The notes under the pieces were generated by a model. It saw nothing but the letters and a program-made list of their open reading frames with translations. It did not search any database and had not been told where the DNA came from. This document shows positions 9,840 to 17,413 of a stretch of DNA of 64,000 nucleotides, piece by piece. The number at the start of each line of letters is the position of its first letter. The stretch's first letter is position 1. Origin of the DNA: Bizionia saleffrena (GTDB taxonomy: Bacteria; Bacteroidota; Bacteroidia; Flavobacteriales; Flavobacteriaceae); contig NZ_VSKM01000011.1 of assembly GCF_008086175.1 (NCBI RefSeq), positions 1 to 64,000 of the forward strand, written 5' to 3'. A program made the position numbers and the translations under genes.

Positions 9840-10403
9840 TTAGTTAAGCTTTATGCGTTCTCTTAATGTTTTCATGCAACGCGATTTGGTGCTTTTTACT
9901 ACATTTTCGGTATTATAATCGCCTTGGCTTAAAATCTCTTTTATGGTGTATCCACGGTAATAAAACAAAGTGAGTAGTTCTTGGCATTGTTTACCTAGCG
10001 TTTTAAAATGTTTTTTAAGCAAGCGCTGTTGCGTTGTTAATGCTTCTGTCTCCATTTCAATGGTTTCACTAATTTTAGACTCTTTTTGTAATAGACGCAC
10101 ATCAAAATCTACTATTTCCATTTTATTACTTCTTTTTATCCTATCAAAAATCATAAACTTTCCTATACTAATAATGTAGGTAGAAACGCTACTAGTTAAC
10201 GCCTGCAATTTTCCACTCATTACATTAGTATAAAAGGCAATATAAGCGTCTTGATATACATCTATAATGTCGTCGTCTTCCAAATTATAGCGCCTAGCAA
10301 AATGAATAAATCTGGCCCGATTATTCTCGTAAATCTTTTTATAAATAATCTCCGATCCTTTTTGGAGGTCTTCAATTGTGATGTCTAAATCTAATGTACC
10401 CAT
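9840..10403 (-). CDS. ECF-type RNA polymerase sigma factor
   Basis: The 187-residue protein has the sigma-70 region 2 layout (about residues 30-90: FARRYNLEDDDIIDVYQDAYIAF, then TYIISIGKFMIFDRIKR). A linker is followed by region 4 (about 125-187: LGKQCQELLTLFYYRGYTIKEI, then NTENVVKSTKSRC). There is no region 1.1 or region 3, as in ECF sigma factors. It is first in an operon with the membrane TPR protein. The start is set by ATG at 10401-10403. A TGTTAACCTTTT motif (minus strand, 10420-10431) lies 17 bases upstream, suggesting autoregulation. Confidence 0.9.
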   Translation of the reverse strand: MGTLDLDITIEDLQKGSEIIYKKIYENNRARFIHFARRYNLEDDDIIDVYQDAYIAFYTNVMSGKLQALTSSVSTYIISIGKFMIFDRIKRSNKMEIVDFDVRLLQKESKISETIEMETEALTTQQRLLKKHFKTLGKQCQELLTLFYYRGYTIKEILSQGDYNTENVVKSTKSRCMKTLRERIKLN

Positions 10404-10419
10404 TAATGTAAATGCTTCG

Positions 10420-10431
10420 AAAAGGTTAACA
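10420..10431 (-). promoter_or_regulatory. TGTTAACCTTTT motif upstream of the sigma gene
   Basis: The exact 12-mer TGTTAACCTTTT occurs on the minus strand 17 bases before the sigma start codon. It is the inverted partner of the copy at 10478. ATTAA follows at the same 12-base distance seen in the other two copies, but here it overlaps the start codon. This may therefore be an operator or a very short-leader promoter. Confidence 0.5.
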
Positions 10432-10477
10432 CTACTTTAATCTAAAATACAACATTTTAAAAAAAACTCATATTTAA

Positions 10478-10509
10478 TGTTAACCTTTTTATTTCCATAC
10501 TATTAAATA
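10478..10509 (+). promoter_or_regulatory. Candidate ECF sigma promoter of the DUF4412 gene
   Basis: TGTTAACCTTTT (10478-10489) is followed after 12 bases by ATTAAATA (10502-10509), 21 bases before the ATG. The same two blocks with the same spacing occur at 11385-11416. The blocks would serve as the -35 and -10 elements of the adjacent sigma factor; this is inference from conservation within the locus. Confidence 0.55.
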
Positions 10510-10530
10510 GTAAACCAAAACCTTTTAATT

Positions 10531-11367
10531 ATGAAACTATTTAAATTACTCCCCTTAATTATTCTTATGTGTGTTAGCACTTCTATAAACGCTCAGATTT
10601 TTAAAAAGCTAGGAAAAAAATTAGGCAAAGTTGTCGAGCGTACCATTGAAGGGAAAGCCGAAGAAAAAACAGCACGAGAAACAAGTAAAGCATTCGACTC
10701 TACATTTAATAATCCTTCAAAAACTTCGAAAACTAGCAGTCCTTTTAATATTATGGGTAAAGCTGAAGCTCCCGCTGGAAGCTACGCGTTTACCCATAAA
10801 TATGTTATGAGATTTAATGATGGTAAAAAGACTTTCGACATTACCTATTTCCTTTCCGAAAGCGGCAATTATATGGGCTCAAAATATAATTACGAAGAGA
10901 AAGGTATGGAGGATATGATTATGGTTATCGATGCTACAAGAAATACACTATTCACTTTTATGACTGTCGATGGCAAAAAAACGGTAATTAGTATGGGTTT
11001 CGATATAAACGATGCTCCCGAACAGGTCGAAACAGAACAAAACATTTCATTTAAAAAAACAGGACGCACCAAAACTATTTTAAAGTTTTTATGTGAAGAA
11101 TATACCGTAAAAAGCCAAGACTCCCAAGGTTCTATTTGGATTACAAAAGAAACTGAAGTGCGTTTTTTAAACCTGAAGCAACAAATGAAAGGCACTAAAA
11201 AATTCAATCAAAAATGGTTAAGTCTTGGTGACGGTTTAGTTATGGAAATGGATATGGTAGATACTTCGCGCCGTAAACCTAAACCAATGAAAATGGTATG
11301 TACTGCTTTAGAAACAATCAATTATACTTTAGACACTTCAGAATATGGGTCTTTGTACAAAAATTAA
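10531..11367 (+). CDS. DUF4412-like secreted protein
   Basis: The 278-residue protein has a signal peptide ending near SINAQ, then a basic amphipathic segment (FKKLGKKLGKVVERTIEGKAEEKT). A beta-rich domain from about residue 75 (AFTHKYVMRF onward) matches the DUF4412 pattern of a lipocalin-like fold with an internal CEEYTVKS segment. Molecular function is unknown. It is divergent from the sigma factor gene and carries the shared TGTTAACCTTTT/ATTAAATA element, so it is a probable target of that sigma factor. Confidence 0.75.
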   Translation: MKLFKLLPLIILMCVSTSINAQIFKKLGKKLGKVVERTIEGKAEEKTARETSKAFDSTFNNPSKTSKTSSPFNIMGKAEAPAGSYAFTHKYVMRFNDGKKTFDITYFLSESGNYMGSKYNYEEKGMEDMIMVIDATRNTLFTFMTVDGKKTVISMGFDINDAPEQVETEQNISFKKTGRTKTILKFLCEEYTVKSQDSQGSIWITKETEVRFLNLKQQMKGTKKFNQKWLSLGDGLVMEMDMVDTSRRKPKPMKMVCTALETINYTLDTSEYGSLYKN

Positions 11368-11384
11368 AAAAAAAGAAGTTCTCT

Positions 11385-11416
11385 TGTTAACCTTTTGTAA
11401 AAAGTCCAATTAAATA
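11385..11416 (+). promoter_or_regulatory. Candidate ECF sigma promoter of the collagen-like lipoprotein gene
   Basis: TGTTAACCTTTT (11385-11396) is followed after 12 bases by ATTAAATA (11409-11416), 34 bases before the ATG. Sequence and spacing are identical to the element at 10478-10509. Confidence 0.55.
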
Positions 11417-11450
11417 AGTAAATAAACTATTAATCTTAAACATTAAAATT

Positions 11451-12011
11451 ATGAAACATTTAGTATTAAAAACGAAGTATGTAGTATTAGCTTTATTAAT
11501 TAGTTTTAGCTTCTCCTGTTCTGTAGAAGACGGCGCAGATGGCGTTGTTGGTGCACAAGGCGAACAGGGTATTTCGGGAACTGATGGAATAAATGGCAAT
11601 GCCAATGTACAAGTATTAACTATAGATATGTCTACGGAATCAGGTTCGTTCGACGATAAATCTGTGCCAGAATTAACCCAAGATGTCATAAATAATGACG
11701 TCATACTAGGCTATATTAAAAGAGGCGAGATGTGGTTTCCTTTACCTGCTGTTGCCGATATTATTCCTTTTAGTGTTTCGATAACCATTACTGTAGGCAA
11801 CTATAGTTTAGATTATGTAGATGGCGTTACCGGAAGCTCATATAGTATTAATGCTGGTGATATTGATTTGCTTAAAATTGTAATTATAGAAGCATCCAAT
11901 AGTTCCAAAAACAGTAATAATAATCTAAACGCTTATGAAGAGTTATTGAACGCTGGCGTAGATGTAACTGATTTTAGAGCCGTTTGCGACTATTACGATA
12001 TTGCATACTAA
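11451..12011 (+). CDS. Lipoprotein with a short collagen-like Gly-X-Y segment
   Basis: The 186-residue protein has a lipoprotein signal with lipobox SFSC. A short collagen-like stretch (residues about 27-48: GADGVVGAQGEQGISGTDGINGN) follows directly, then a beta-rich C-terminal domain. Many Bacteroidota surface or envelope lipoproteins share this arrangement, and no function is assigned. Its promoter region holds the second TGTTAACCTTTT/ATTAAATA element, tying it to the sigma factor locus upstream. Confidence 0.75.
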   Translation: MKHLVLKTKYVVLALLISFSFSCSVEDGADGVVGAQGEQGISGTDGINGNANVQVLTIDMSTESGSFDDKSVPELTQDVINNDVILGYIKRGEMWFPLPAVADIIPFSVSITITVGNYSLDYVDGVTGSSYSINAGDIDLLKIVIIEASNSSKNSNNNLNAYEELLNAGVDVTDFRAVCDYYDIAY

Positions 12012-12381
12012 GCCTCCAATTATTCTTAAACTCCGTAACACCCATAGAGCACGAATTAGTAAATCGAAATTAATAAGGTGGTAAAACCCTTTCCTACAAT
12101 CAAGGTGCTATTAATCAATTTGGTTTTATGCTACTTTTAATTTCAAACCTCTAAATCGTATTGCGGAGTTCTTTTTTCTTCAAAAACTTTCCTTCACAAT
12201 TACATTATATTTACTCACAATCCATAACTGTAGTCATTTCTCCGCTAAAGAATCATTCAAAAATTAGAGTTCCAATATAAAAAGAAACACGCGAGTTATC
12301 ATTTTTTGTTATTTTAATTCTACTATAATTAGTACTATTGCATAGGCAAAACTCAATTCTGATTTAATTCAAATTTACAAG
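12012..12381. other. 370-base intergenic gap, nothing recognised
   Basis: The stretch is AT-rich. I see no ORF with coding character, no tRNA-like fold and no clear terminator or dispersed repeat. It separates the collagen-like lipoprotein from the nucleoid-associated protein gene and presumably holds the promoter of the latter. Confidence 0.5.
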
Positions 12382-13431
12382 ATGATAAAACGTACAAATG
12401 CGACTATTTCGAAGTTTATAATTCATAAAGTCGGTAACAAACACAACGATACAAAAAATGCTTTTTCTGAGAAAGAAGTGCATTTCGACGAAGCGAGTTA
12501 CGAACTTATGCTTCCATTTTTGTTGCGTCCTTTCGGATCTGTTGTGCAAAGTTTCCGTTTTAATCATCACGCAAATGTAGAATTGAATGAAATAAACGCC
12601 TACGCAAAATCCATTTTAGGAGATGAAGAAGCCTTTGTAGAGTCTTCAAAAAATATTGTAAAACATTTATACGAGCAATCTAATTCGGCGCAAATAAAAA
12701 CCGGAGATGTTTTAGTCGCTATTTTTGAAGGCATAGAATATAAGGAGATGGTAACAAATGCTATCGGTATTTTTAAAATTGAGAGTAAAGTCAATTTTTT
12801 TCAAACCTTTTTAGAAAATAATAGTTACGATGTGCTGGTACAAAAAGGAATTAGCTCTAAAAAAGTAGATAAAGGCTGTTTAATTTTAAACCAAAAAGAC
12901 ACCGAAGGCCATATTATTTTAAGTGTAGACAATAACAGTTACGACGCGCAATATTGGATCGATAATTTCTTAAATATTAAGTATGCCGACGATATGAATA
13001 ACCATACGCATAACTATTTAGAATTATGCAAAGAGTTTTCTACCGAAGTCTTAAAAACAAGTTACGGCGAACAAGAGCGCAATATCTTTTTAGCGAAAAC
13101 GATAGATTATTTTAAAGAAAATGAAACGATAAATGTCGAGCGTTTTAAAGAAGAGGTTTTTACTGATGAAAAACACATTCGAGAATTTGAAGATTTTAAA
13201 AAAGATTATGAAACAGATTTAAGTTTAGTATTACGTAATCAATTCGATTTGGCTGAAGCTGTAGTTACAAAAGAAAAGAAAAAGATTAAAACCGATATAA
13301 AACTAGATACTCACATACAAATTAAATTAGATATTGATGCGCCTGATGCGGCGAGTGAACATTTAGAACGTGGTTATGACGAGGACAAAAAAATGCATTA
13401 TTATAAGGTGTTTTTTAACAATGAAGCTTAA
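12382..13431 (+). CDS. 37-kDa nucleoid-associated protein (NdpA/YejK family)
   Basis: The 349-residue protein matches the NA37/NdpA family in length and layout. It has an N-terminal TISKFIIHKVGN segment, the central FEGIEYKEMVTNAIGIFKIESK and FLKIKYADD-like segments, and a C-terminal IKLDTHIQIKLD strand. The family binds nucleoid DNA; its biological role is poorly defined. The stop codon is only 17 bases before the start of an AAA+ ATPase gene, so the two are very probably one transcript and may act together. Confidence 0.88.
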   Translation: MIKRTNATISKFIIHKVGNKHNDTKNAFSEKEVHFDEASYELMLPFLLRPFGSVVQSFRFNHHANVELNEINAYAKSILGDEEAFVESSKNIVKHLYEQSNSAQIKTGDVLVAIFEGIEYKEMVTNAIGIFKIESKVNFFQTFLENNSYDVLVQKGISSKKVDKGCLILNQKDTEGHIILSVDNNSYDAQYWIDNFLNIKYADDMNNHTHNYLELCKEFSTEVLKTSYGEQERNIFLAKTIDYFKENETINVERFKEEVFTDEKHIREFEDFKKDYETDLSLVLRNQFDLAEAVVTKEKKKIKTDIKLDTHIQIKLDIDAPDAASEHLERGYDEDKKMHYYKVFFNNEA

Positions 13432-13448
13432 TTAATTAAAACAAGATA

Positions 13449-14159
13449 ATGAGCGTTTCTAATTTAACGATTCACGACGAAACAACAATTGACTTTGATA
13501 CCATTCATTTTAGTCCAGAGAATAAAAATTCTTTAACGCGTTTACTTAAAGAATTTAAGCATATTGATGCGTTAAGCAAGTACGATTTAGCGGCAGATAA
13601 CAAAATTTTATTGTACGGCCACACCGGTTGCGGAAAAACAACAACAGCAAAAGCCATTGCTAAACACATTAACAAAAAAATCTATATTTTAGATTTAAGT
13701 ACGATTGTATCAGCAAGATTAGGTGAGACGCCGAAAAATGTAGCCACTGTGTTTAAAAAAGCGGCGCAAGAAAAAGCGGTGTTATTTATTGACGAATTTG
13801 ATTATTTAGGCACATCGCGAAGCCTTAACCAAAAAGACTCTGCCGAAATGCAGCGTCTGGTAAATAGCATTATTCAGCTTATTGATTATTACCCAAAAGA
13901 CGCGCTTTTAATTGCAGCCACTAATTATAGTAATGCTATCGATTCGGCATTGTTACGTCGTTTTCAGCTTAAACTAAAATTCGAACTCCCTACCAAAGAA
14001 GAGCTAAACACTTATTACGATAGTTTATTGGAACACTTCCCAAAAGAATACCATCAGTTTTCTAGAGCCTACGACATTTCTTATGCTGAAGCAAAAGACC
14101 GATTACATCAGGCTATAAAAGCACAAATTATTAATGAAGAAGAGCAGAAACTACTATAA
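13449..14159 (+). CDS. Small single-domain AAA+ ATPase
   Basis: The 236-residue protein is one AAA module of the FtsH/classical AAA type. It has Walker A GHTGCGKT (about residues 57-64), Walker B VLFIDEFD (111-118), sensor-1 Asn159 in IAATN and the paired arginines R170-R171 in LLRRF. The N-terminal extension is only about 45 residues and there is no protease or helicase domain. It follows the NdpA-family gene closely and is last in the unit, so it may remodel that protein or its nucleoprotein complexes (inference). Confidence 0.88.
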   Translation: MSVSNLTIHDETTIDFDTIHFSPENKNSLTRLLKEFKHIDALSKYDLAADNKILLYGHTGCGKTTTAKAIAKHINKKIYILDLSTIVSARLGETPKNVATVFKKAAQEKAVLFIDEFDYLGTSRSLNQKDSAEMQRLVNSIIQLIDYYPKDALLIAATNYSNAIDSALLRRFQLKLKFELPTKEELNTYYDSLLEHFPKEYHQFSRAYDISYAEAKDRLHQAIKAQIINEEEQKLL

Positions 14160-14178
14160 TCCACGCTTTATAGATCAT

Positions 14179-14216
14179 AAAAAAAGCAATCTCGTAAAAA
14201 TAAGGCCGCTTTTTTT
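14179..14216. terminator. Terminator-like inverted repeat between convergent genes
   Basis: AAAAAAAGC (14179-14187) pairs with GCTTTTTTT (14208-14216). It can serve both the AAA gene and the convergent lipB gene. The stem is weak with a 20-base loop. Confidence 0.45.
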
Positions 14217-14236
14217 AATTTGTATACCATAGTAAA

Positions 14237-14947
14237 TTACACCTTTGCTGTCGTAAACTCAGCTTCAAAAAGCATTGCAAAGTGTTTTATTAATTTTTCT
14301 TTGACTTCGTCTTCGTTAACGGTTAGTTTTCCTAATTCTACATTAAGAGAAGTCACGGCTTTTCCGCGAATGCCACAAGGAATAATATTATCGAAATAGC
14401 CCAAATTAGCATTTACGTTTAAGGCAAAACCGTGCATTGTTACCCAGCGACTCGCACGTACACCCATTGCGCAAATTTTTCTAGCAAACGGCGTCCCAAC
14501 ATCTAGCCACACGCCAGTTTCTCCAGGGCTACGTTCGGCTTTTAATCCGTACTCGTCGAGAGTAAGAATTATCATTTCTTCTAAAAAGCGTAAATATTTA
14601 TGTATGTCGGTAAAGAAATTATCCAAATCCAAAATAGGGTAACCAACAATTTGTCCGGGTCCATGATACGTAATATCACCACCACGATTAATTTTATAAA
14701 ACGCGGCTCCTTTTTCTTTTAGCTGATCTTCATTAAGCAATAAGTTGGACACATCTCCACTTTTACCCAAGGTGTAAACATGCGGATGTTCAACAAAAAG
14801 AAAATAGTTATTGGTTTCCAAACTTGCATCTTCTCTTCTGTTTCTAATTTTAATATCTAAAATCCCTTTAAATAATTCCTCTTGGTAATTCCAAGTATCT
14901 TTAAAATCTTTAGACCCTAAATCCTGTAGTTCGATGTGCTTATTCAT
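14237..14947 (-). CDS. lipB: Octanoyltransferase (lipoyl synthesis)
   Basis: LipB transfers octanoyl from acyl carrier protein to lipoyl domains such as those of the keto-acid dehydrogenase E2 at 33425. The 236-residue protein has family motifs: VEHPHVYTLGKSG, RGGDITYHGPGQ, GVWLDVG, KICAMGVRASRWVTMHGFALNVN (with the conserved Lys) and the catalytic Cys in IIPCGI. Length is normal. A reverse-strand -7 box (CAAAATTA, 14954-14961) lies seven bases before the start, implying a very short leader. Confidence 0.95.
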   Translation of the reverse strand: MNKHIELQDLGSKDFKDTWNYQEELFKGILDIKIRNRREDASLETNNYFLFVEHPHVYTLGKSGDVSNLLLNEDQLKEKGAAFYKINRGGDITYHGPGQIVGYPILDLDNFFTDIHKYLRFLEEMIILTLDEYGLKAERSPGETGVWLDVGTPFARKICAMGVRASRWVTMHGFALNVNANLGYFDNIIPCGIRGKAVTSLNVELGKLTVNEDEVKEKLIKHFAMLFEAEFTTAKV

Positions 14948-14953
14948 AGACTA

Positions 14954-14961
14954 CAAAATTA
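14954..14961 (-). promoter_or_regulatory. -7 box of the lipB promoter
   Basis: TAATTTTG on the minus strand matches the Bacteroidota TAnnTTTG consensus and ends seven bases before the lipB ATG. A -33 element was not resolved. Confidence 0.4.
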
Positions 14962-15114
14962 CAAATTAATTACTGAAGCTCTTAATGTTACTAAGTGAAA
15001 GTAGTTTAAAAAAAGGTAGAGAATACTATTATGATAAGTTAAGCTAGAATTACTAATTGAAAGACGTCGTAATTTTTTTAAAAGTTTAGTAAAAACTGCC
15101 CTTATTATAAAGAC

Positions 15115-15273
15115 CTACCTATTTGGGTTATTTAAAATCACTAAAGCGGCAACAATGCCAGGCACCCAGCCACAGAGCCATAATAAAAACACAATTAATA
15201 TAGAACCACAGCCTTTATCTAAAACGGCTAACGGCGGACAAATTATTGACAATAATACTCTCCAAAACCCCAT
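15115..15273 (-). CDS. YqaE/Pmp3-family small membrane protein
   Basis: The 52-residue ORF starts MGFWRVLLSIICPPLAVL and continues DKGCGSILIVFLLWLCGW, then VPGIVAALVIL. This is the Pmp3/UPF0057 pattern: two hydrophobic helices with the conserved PPLAV, GCG and PGI signatures. Family members sit in the inner membrane and are linked to salt, cold or membrane-potential stress in other organisms. It is a stand-alone gene on the minus strand. A (GATTT)n pentanucleotide repeat lies about 20-40 bases before the start codon. Confidence 0.9.
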   Translation of the reverse strand: MGFWRVLLSIICPPLAVLDKGCGSILIVFLLWLCGWVPGIVAALVILNNPNR

Positions 15274-15292
15274 AACTTTGATTTATTTTTTT

Positions 15293-15311
15293 GATTTGAT
15301 TTGATTTGATT
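15293..15311. repeat. Pentanucleotide tandem repeat (GATTT)n
   Basis: There are three full GATTT units and a partial fourth, directly after a T-run. They lie in the 5' region of the Pmp3-like gene. Copy-number change could alter promoter spacing; this is inference. Confidence 0.7.
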
Positions 15312-15439
15312 GACGATAGAAAAATTTACATATCCTATAACACTACATAAGACGGTTATTAAATCTTTTTGTTACACTTAACGTTAGCGCTTACTCTTTC
15401 GATTTTAATTTTATTATTAACTATTCATTATGAGGTCTT

Positions 15440-15500
15440 AGTTAAGCAGTTATGGAAGCGCTCTCTTTTTTTATCGGGAAGCAACTTGTGTACGCGTAAC
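15440..15500. repeat. Degenerate copy of repeat family R1 (copy 5)
   Basis: The segment keeps GTTA near the left end, GGAAGCGCTCTC, TATCGGGAAGC and GCGTAAC. These align with the corresponding blocks of copies 1 and 2, but the central stem is broken. Unlike the other four it does not follow a gene end directly. Confidence 0.45.
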
Positions 15501-15545
15501 TAGAATGGTATCCAAAAAATAATTTTAATTGCAGTGTAATAATCT

Positions 15546-15553
15546 TATCTTTG
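15546..15553 (+). promoter_or_regulatory. -7 box of the lysS promoter
   Basis: TATCTTTG matches TAnnTTTG, 27 bases before the lysS start, with a TTG about 20 bases further upstream. Confidence 0.5.
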
Positions 15554-15580
15554 CAGGCTTAATTACACACAAATTTAACT

Positions 15581-17275
15581 ATGTCACAATTATCTGAGCA
15601 AGAGCTCGTACGAAGAGAAAAACTTGCCAAATTACGCGAGTTAGGAATCAACCCTTATCCAGCCGATTTATTTCCTGTTTCTGAGACTTCAAAGCAAGTC
15701 AAACAGGATTTTGAAAACGGTAAAAAGGTGGTTATTGCAGGACGTTTAATGTCTCGTCGTATTCAAGGTAATGCAAGTTTTGCCGAACTTCAAGATAGCG
15801 AAGGCAGAATTCAAGTATACTTTAATCGTGACAAAATTTGTGCTGGAGATGATAAAAGTCAATACAACGATGTTTATAAAAAATTACTAGATATTGGTGA
15901 TTTTATTGGTATTGAAGGTGAGCTTTTCACAACGAAAGTAGGTGAAAAAACAGTGATGGTAAAAGAATTTAAATTGCTTAGTAAAGCATTAAAACCATTA
16001 CCATTACCAAAAATTGATTCGGATGGGAATGCACACGATGCCTTTATTGACCCTGAATTGCGTTACCGCCGTCGCTATGCCGATTTAGTGGTAAACCCTC
16101 ACGTTAAAGAAGTATTTATTAAACGTACAAGGTTGTTTAATGCTATGCGTAACTTTTTTAACGAATCTGGATATTTCGAGGTAGAAACTCCTGTTTTACA
16201 ACCTATTCCAGGTGGTGCTGCAGCGAGACCATTTATTACACACCATAATAGTTTAGATATTCCGTTATATATGCGTATCGCTAACGAATTATACCTAAAA
16301 CGTTTAATTGTTGGTGGTTTTGATGGTGTCTACGAGTTTTCTAAAAACTTTAGAAACGAAGGAATGGATAAAACCCATAATCCGGAGTTTACAGCGATGG
16401 AAATCTATGTGGCTTATAAGGACTACAATTGGATGATGGATTTTTGCGAAAAACTTCTAGAACATTGTGCAATTGCTGTTAACGGAACGAGTGAAGCGAC
16501 TTTTGGCGAGCATAAAATTAGTTTTAAAGCGCCTTACGCACGTGTAACTATGGCCGATTCTATTAAGCATTTTACAGGTTTTGATATTACGAATAAATCC
16601 GAAGACGAGATCCGCGAAGCTGCAAAAAGTATGGGTATTGCAGTAGATGCTACTATGGGTAAAGGAAAATTAATTGATGAAATTTTCGGCGAAAAATGTG
16701 AAGGTAATTATATCCAACCTACCTTTATTACCGATTACCCGAAAGAAATGAGCCCACTATGTAAGGAACACAGAGACAATCCTGAATTAACCGAGCGTTT
16801 TGAATTAATGGTTTGTGGTAAAGAAATTGCCAATGCGTACTCTGAGCTTAATGACCCGATTGACCAACGTGAACGTTTTGAGCACCAATTAAAACTAGCG
16901 CAAAAAGGAGATGATGAAGCTACCGAATTTATTGACGAAGACTTTTTACGTGCTTTAGAATATGGTATGCCTCCAACCTCTGGAATGGGGATTGGAATGG
17001 ACCGTTTAATTATGTATTTAACAAATAACCAATCTATTCAAGAGGTGCTTTTCTTTCCGCAAATGCGACCAGAGAAAAAAGCAATTCCAATGGGTGACGA
17101 TGAAAAAGCAGTGTTCGCTATTTTAAAGAAACAATCGCCAGTAGATTTAAATATACTTAAAGCCGATTCTGGCTTGAGTAATAAAAAATGGGATAAGACC
17201 ATTAAAGGATTAACGAAATTAGGTGTAGCAAAAGTCGAAAAAACAGACGATGGTTTGTTTGTCGAGCTAGTTTAA
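15581..17275 (+). CDS. lysS: Lysyl-tRNA synthetase, class II
   Basis: This enzyme charges tRNA-Lys in the cytoplasm. The 564-residue protein has an N-terminal OB anticodon-binding domain (about 50-160), class II motif 1 in the RRYADLVVNP to VETPVLQPIPGGAAARPF segment, motif 2 in FRNEGMDKTHNPEF and motif 3 in GMGIGMDRLIM. A C-terminal extension of about 65 residues after the core (from KKAIPMGDDEK) resembles a winged-helix-like tail common in Bacteroidota LysRS. A strong hairpin terminator follows 23 bases after the stop. Confidence 0.97.
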   Translation: MSQLSEQELVRREKLAKLRELGINPYPADLFPVSETSKQVKQDFENGKKVVIAGRLMSRRIQGNASFAELQDSEGRIQVYFNRDKICAGDDKSQYNDVYKKLLDIGDFIGIEGELFTTKVGEKTVMVKEFKLLSKALKPLPLPKIDSDGNAHDAFIDPELRYRRRYADLVVNPHVKEVFIKRTRLFNAMRNFFNESGYFEVETPVLQPIPGGAAARPFITHHNSLDIPLYMRIANELYLKRLIVGGFDGVYEFSKNFRNEGMDKTHNPEFTAMEIYVAYKDYNWMMDFCEKLLEHCAIAVNGTSEATFGEHKISFKAPYARVTMADSIKHFTGFDITNKSEDEIREAAKSMGIAVDATMGKGKLIDEIFGEKCEGNYIQPTFITDYPKEMSPLCKEHRDNPELTERFELMVCGKEIANAYSELNDPIDQRERFEHQLKLAQKGDDEATEFIDEDFLRALEYGMPPTSGMGIGMDRLIMYLTNNQSIQEVLFFPQMRPEKKAIPMGDDEKAVFAILKKQSPVDLNILKADSGLSNKKWDKTIKGLTKLGVAKVEKTDDGLFVELV

Positions 17276-17297
17276 ACCTCAATATAGTTTAATATAA

Positions 17298-17329
17298 AAC
17301 AGCGTTACTTTTAATAAAGTAACGCTGTT
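17298..17329 (+). terminator. lysS terminator hairpin
   Basis: A perfect 14-bp stem pairs AACAGCGTTACTTT with AAAGTAACGCTGTT around a TAAT loop. It is followed by a short T-run. Confidence 0.75.
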
Positions 17330-17354
17330 TCTGGTTAAACATAAACCGCACAAA

Positions 17355-17381
17355 AAAGCTTCAAGTAGACCTCGAAGCTTT
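17355..17381 (-). terminator. Terminator of the M49-like peptidase gene
   Basis: AAAGCTTC and GAAGCTTT form an 8-bp stem, followed on the minus strand by six T residues. It lies just past the stop codon at 17414. Confidence 0.65.
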
Positions 17382-17413
17382 CATAAAATTTGAAACATAT
17401 CCTGTTATAACAC

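Larger units (their letters stand above)
15274..15580. other. 307-base gap with a pentanucleotide repeat, a decayed R1 repeat and the lysS promoter
   Basis: No gene is seen. The stretch holds GATTT repeated about four times (15293-15311), a degenerate R1-like segment (about 15440-15500) and the lysS -7 box. Confidence 0.6.
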
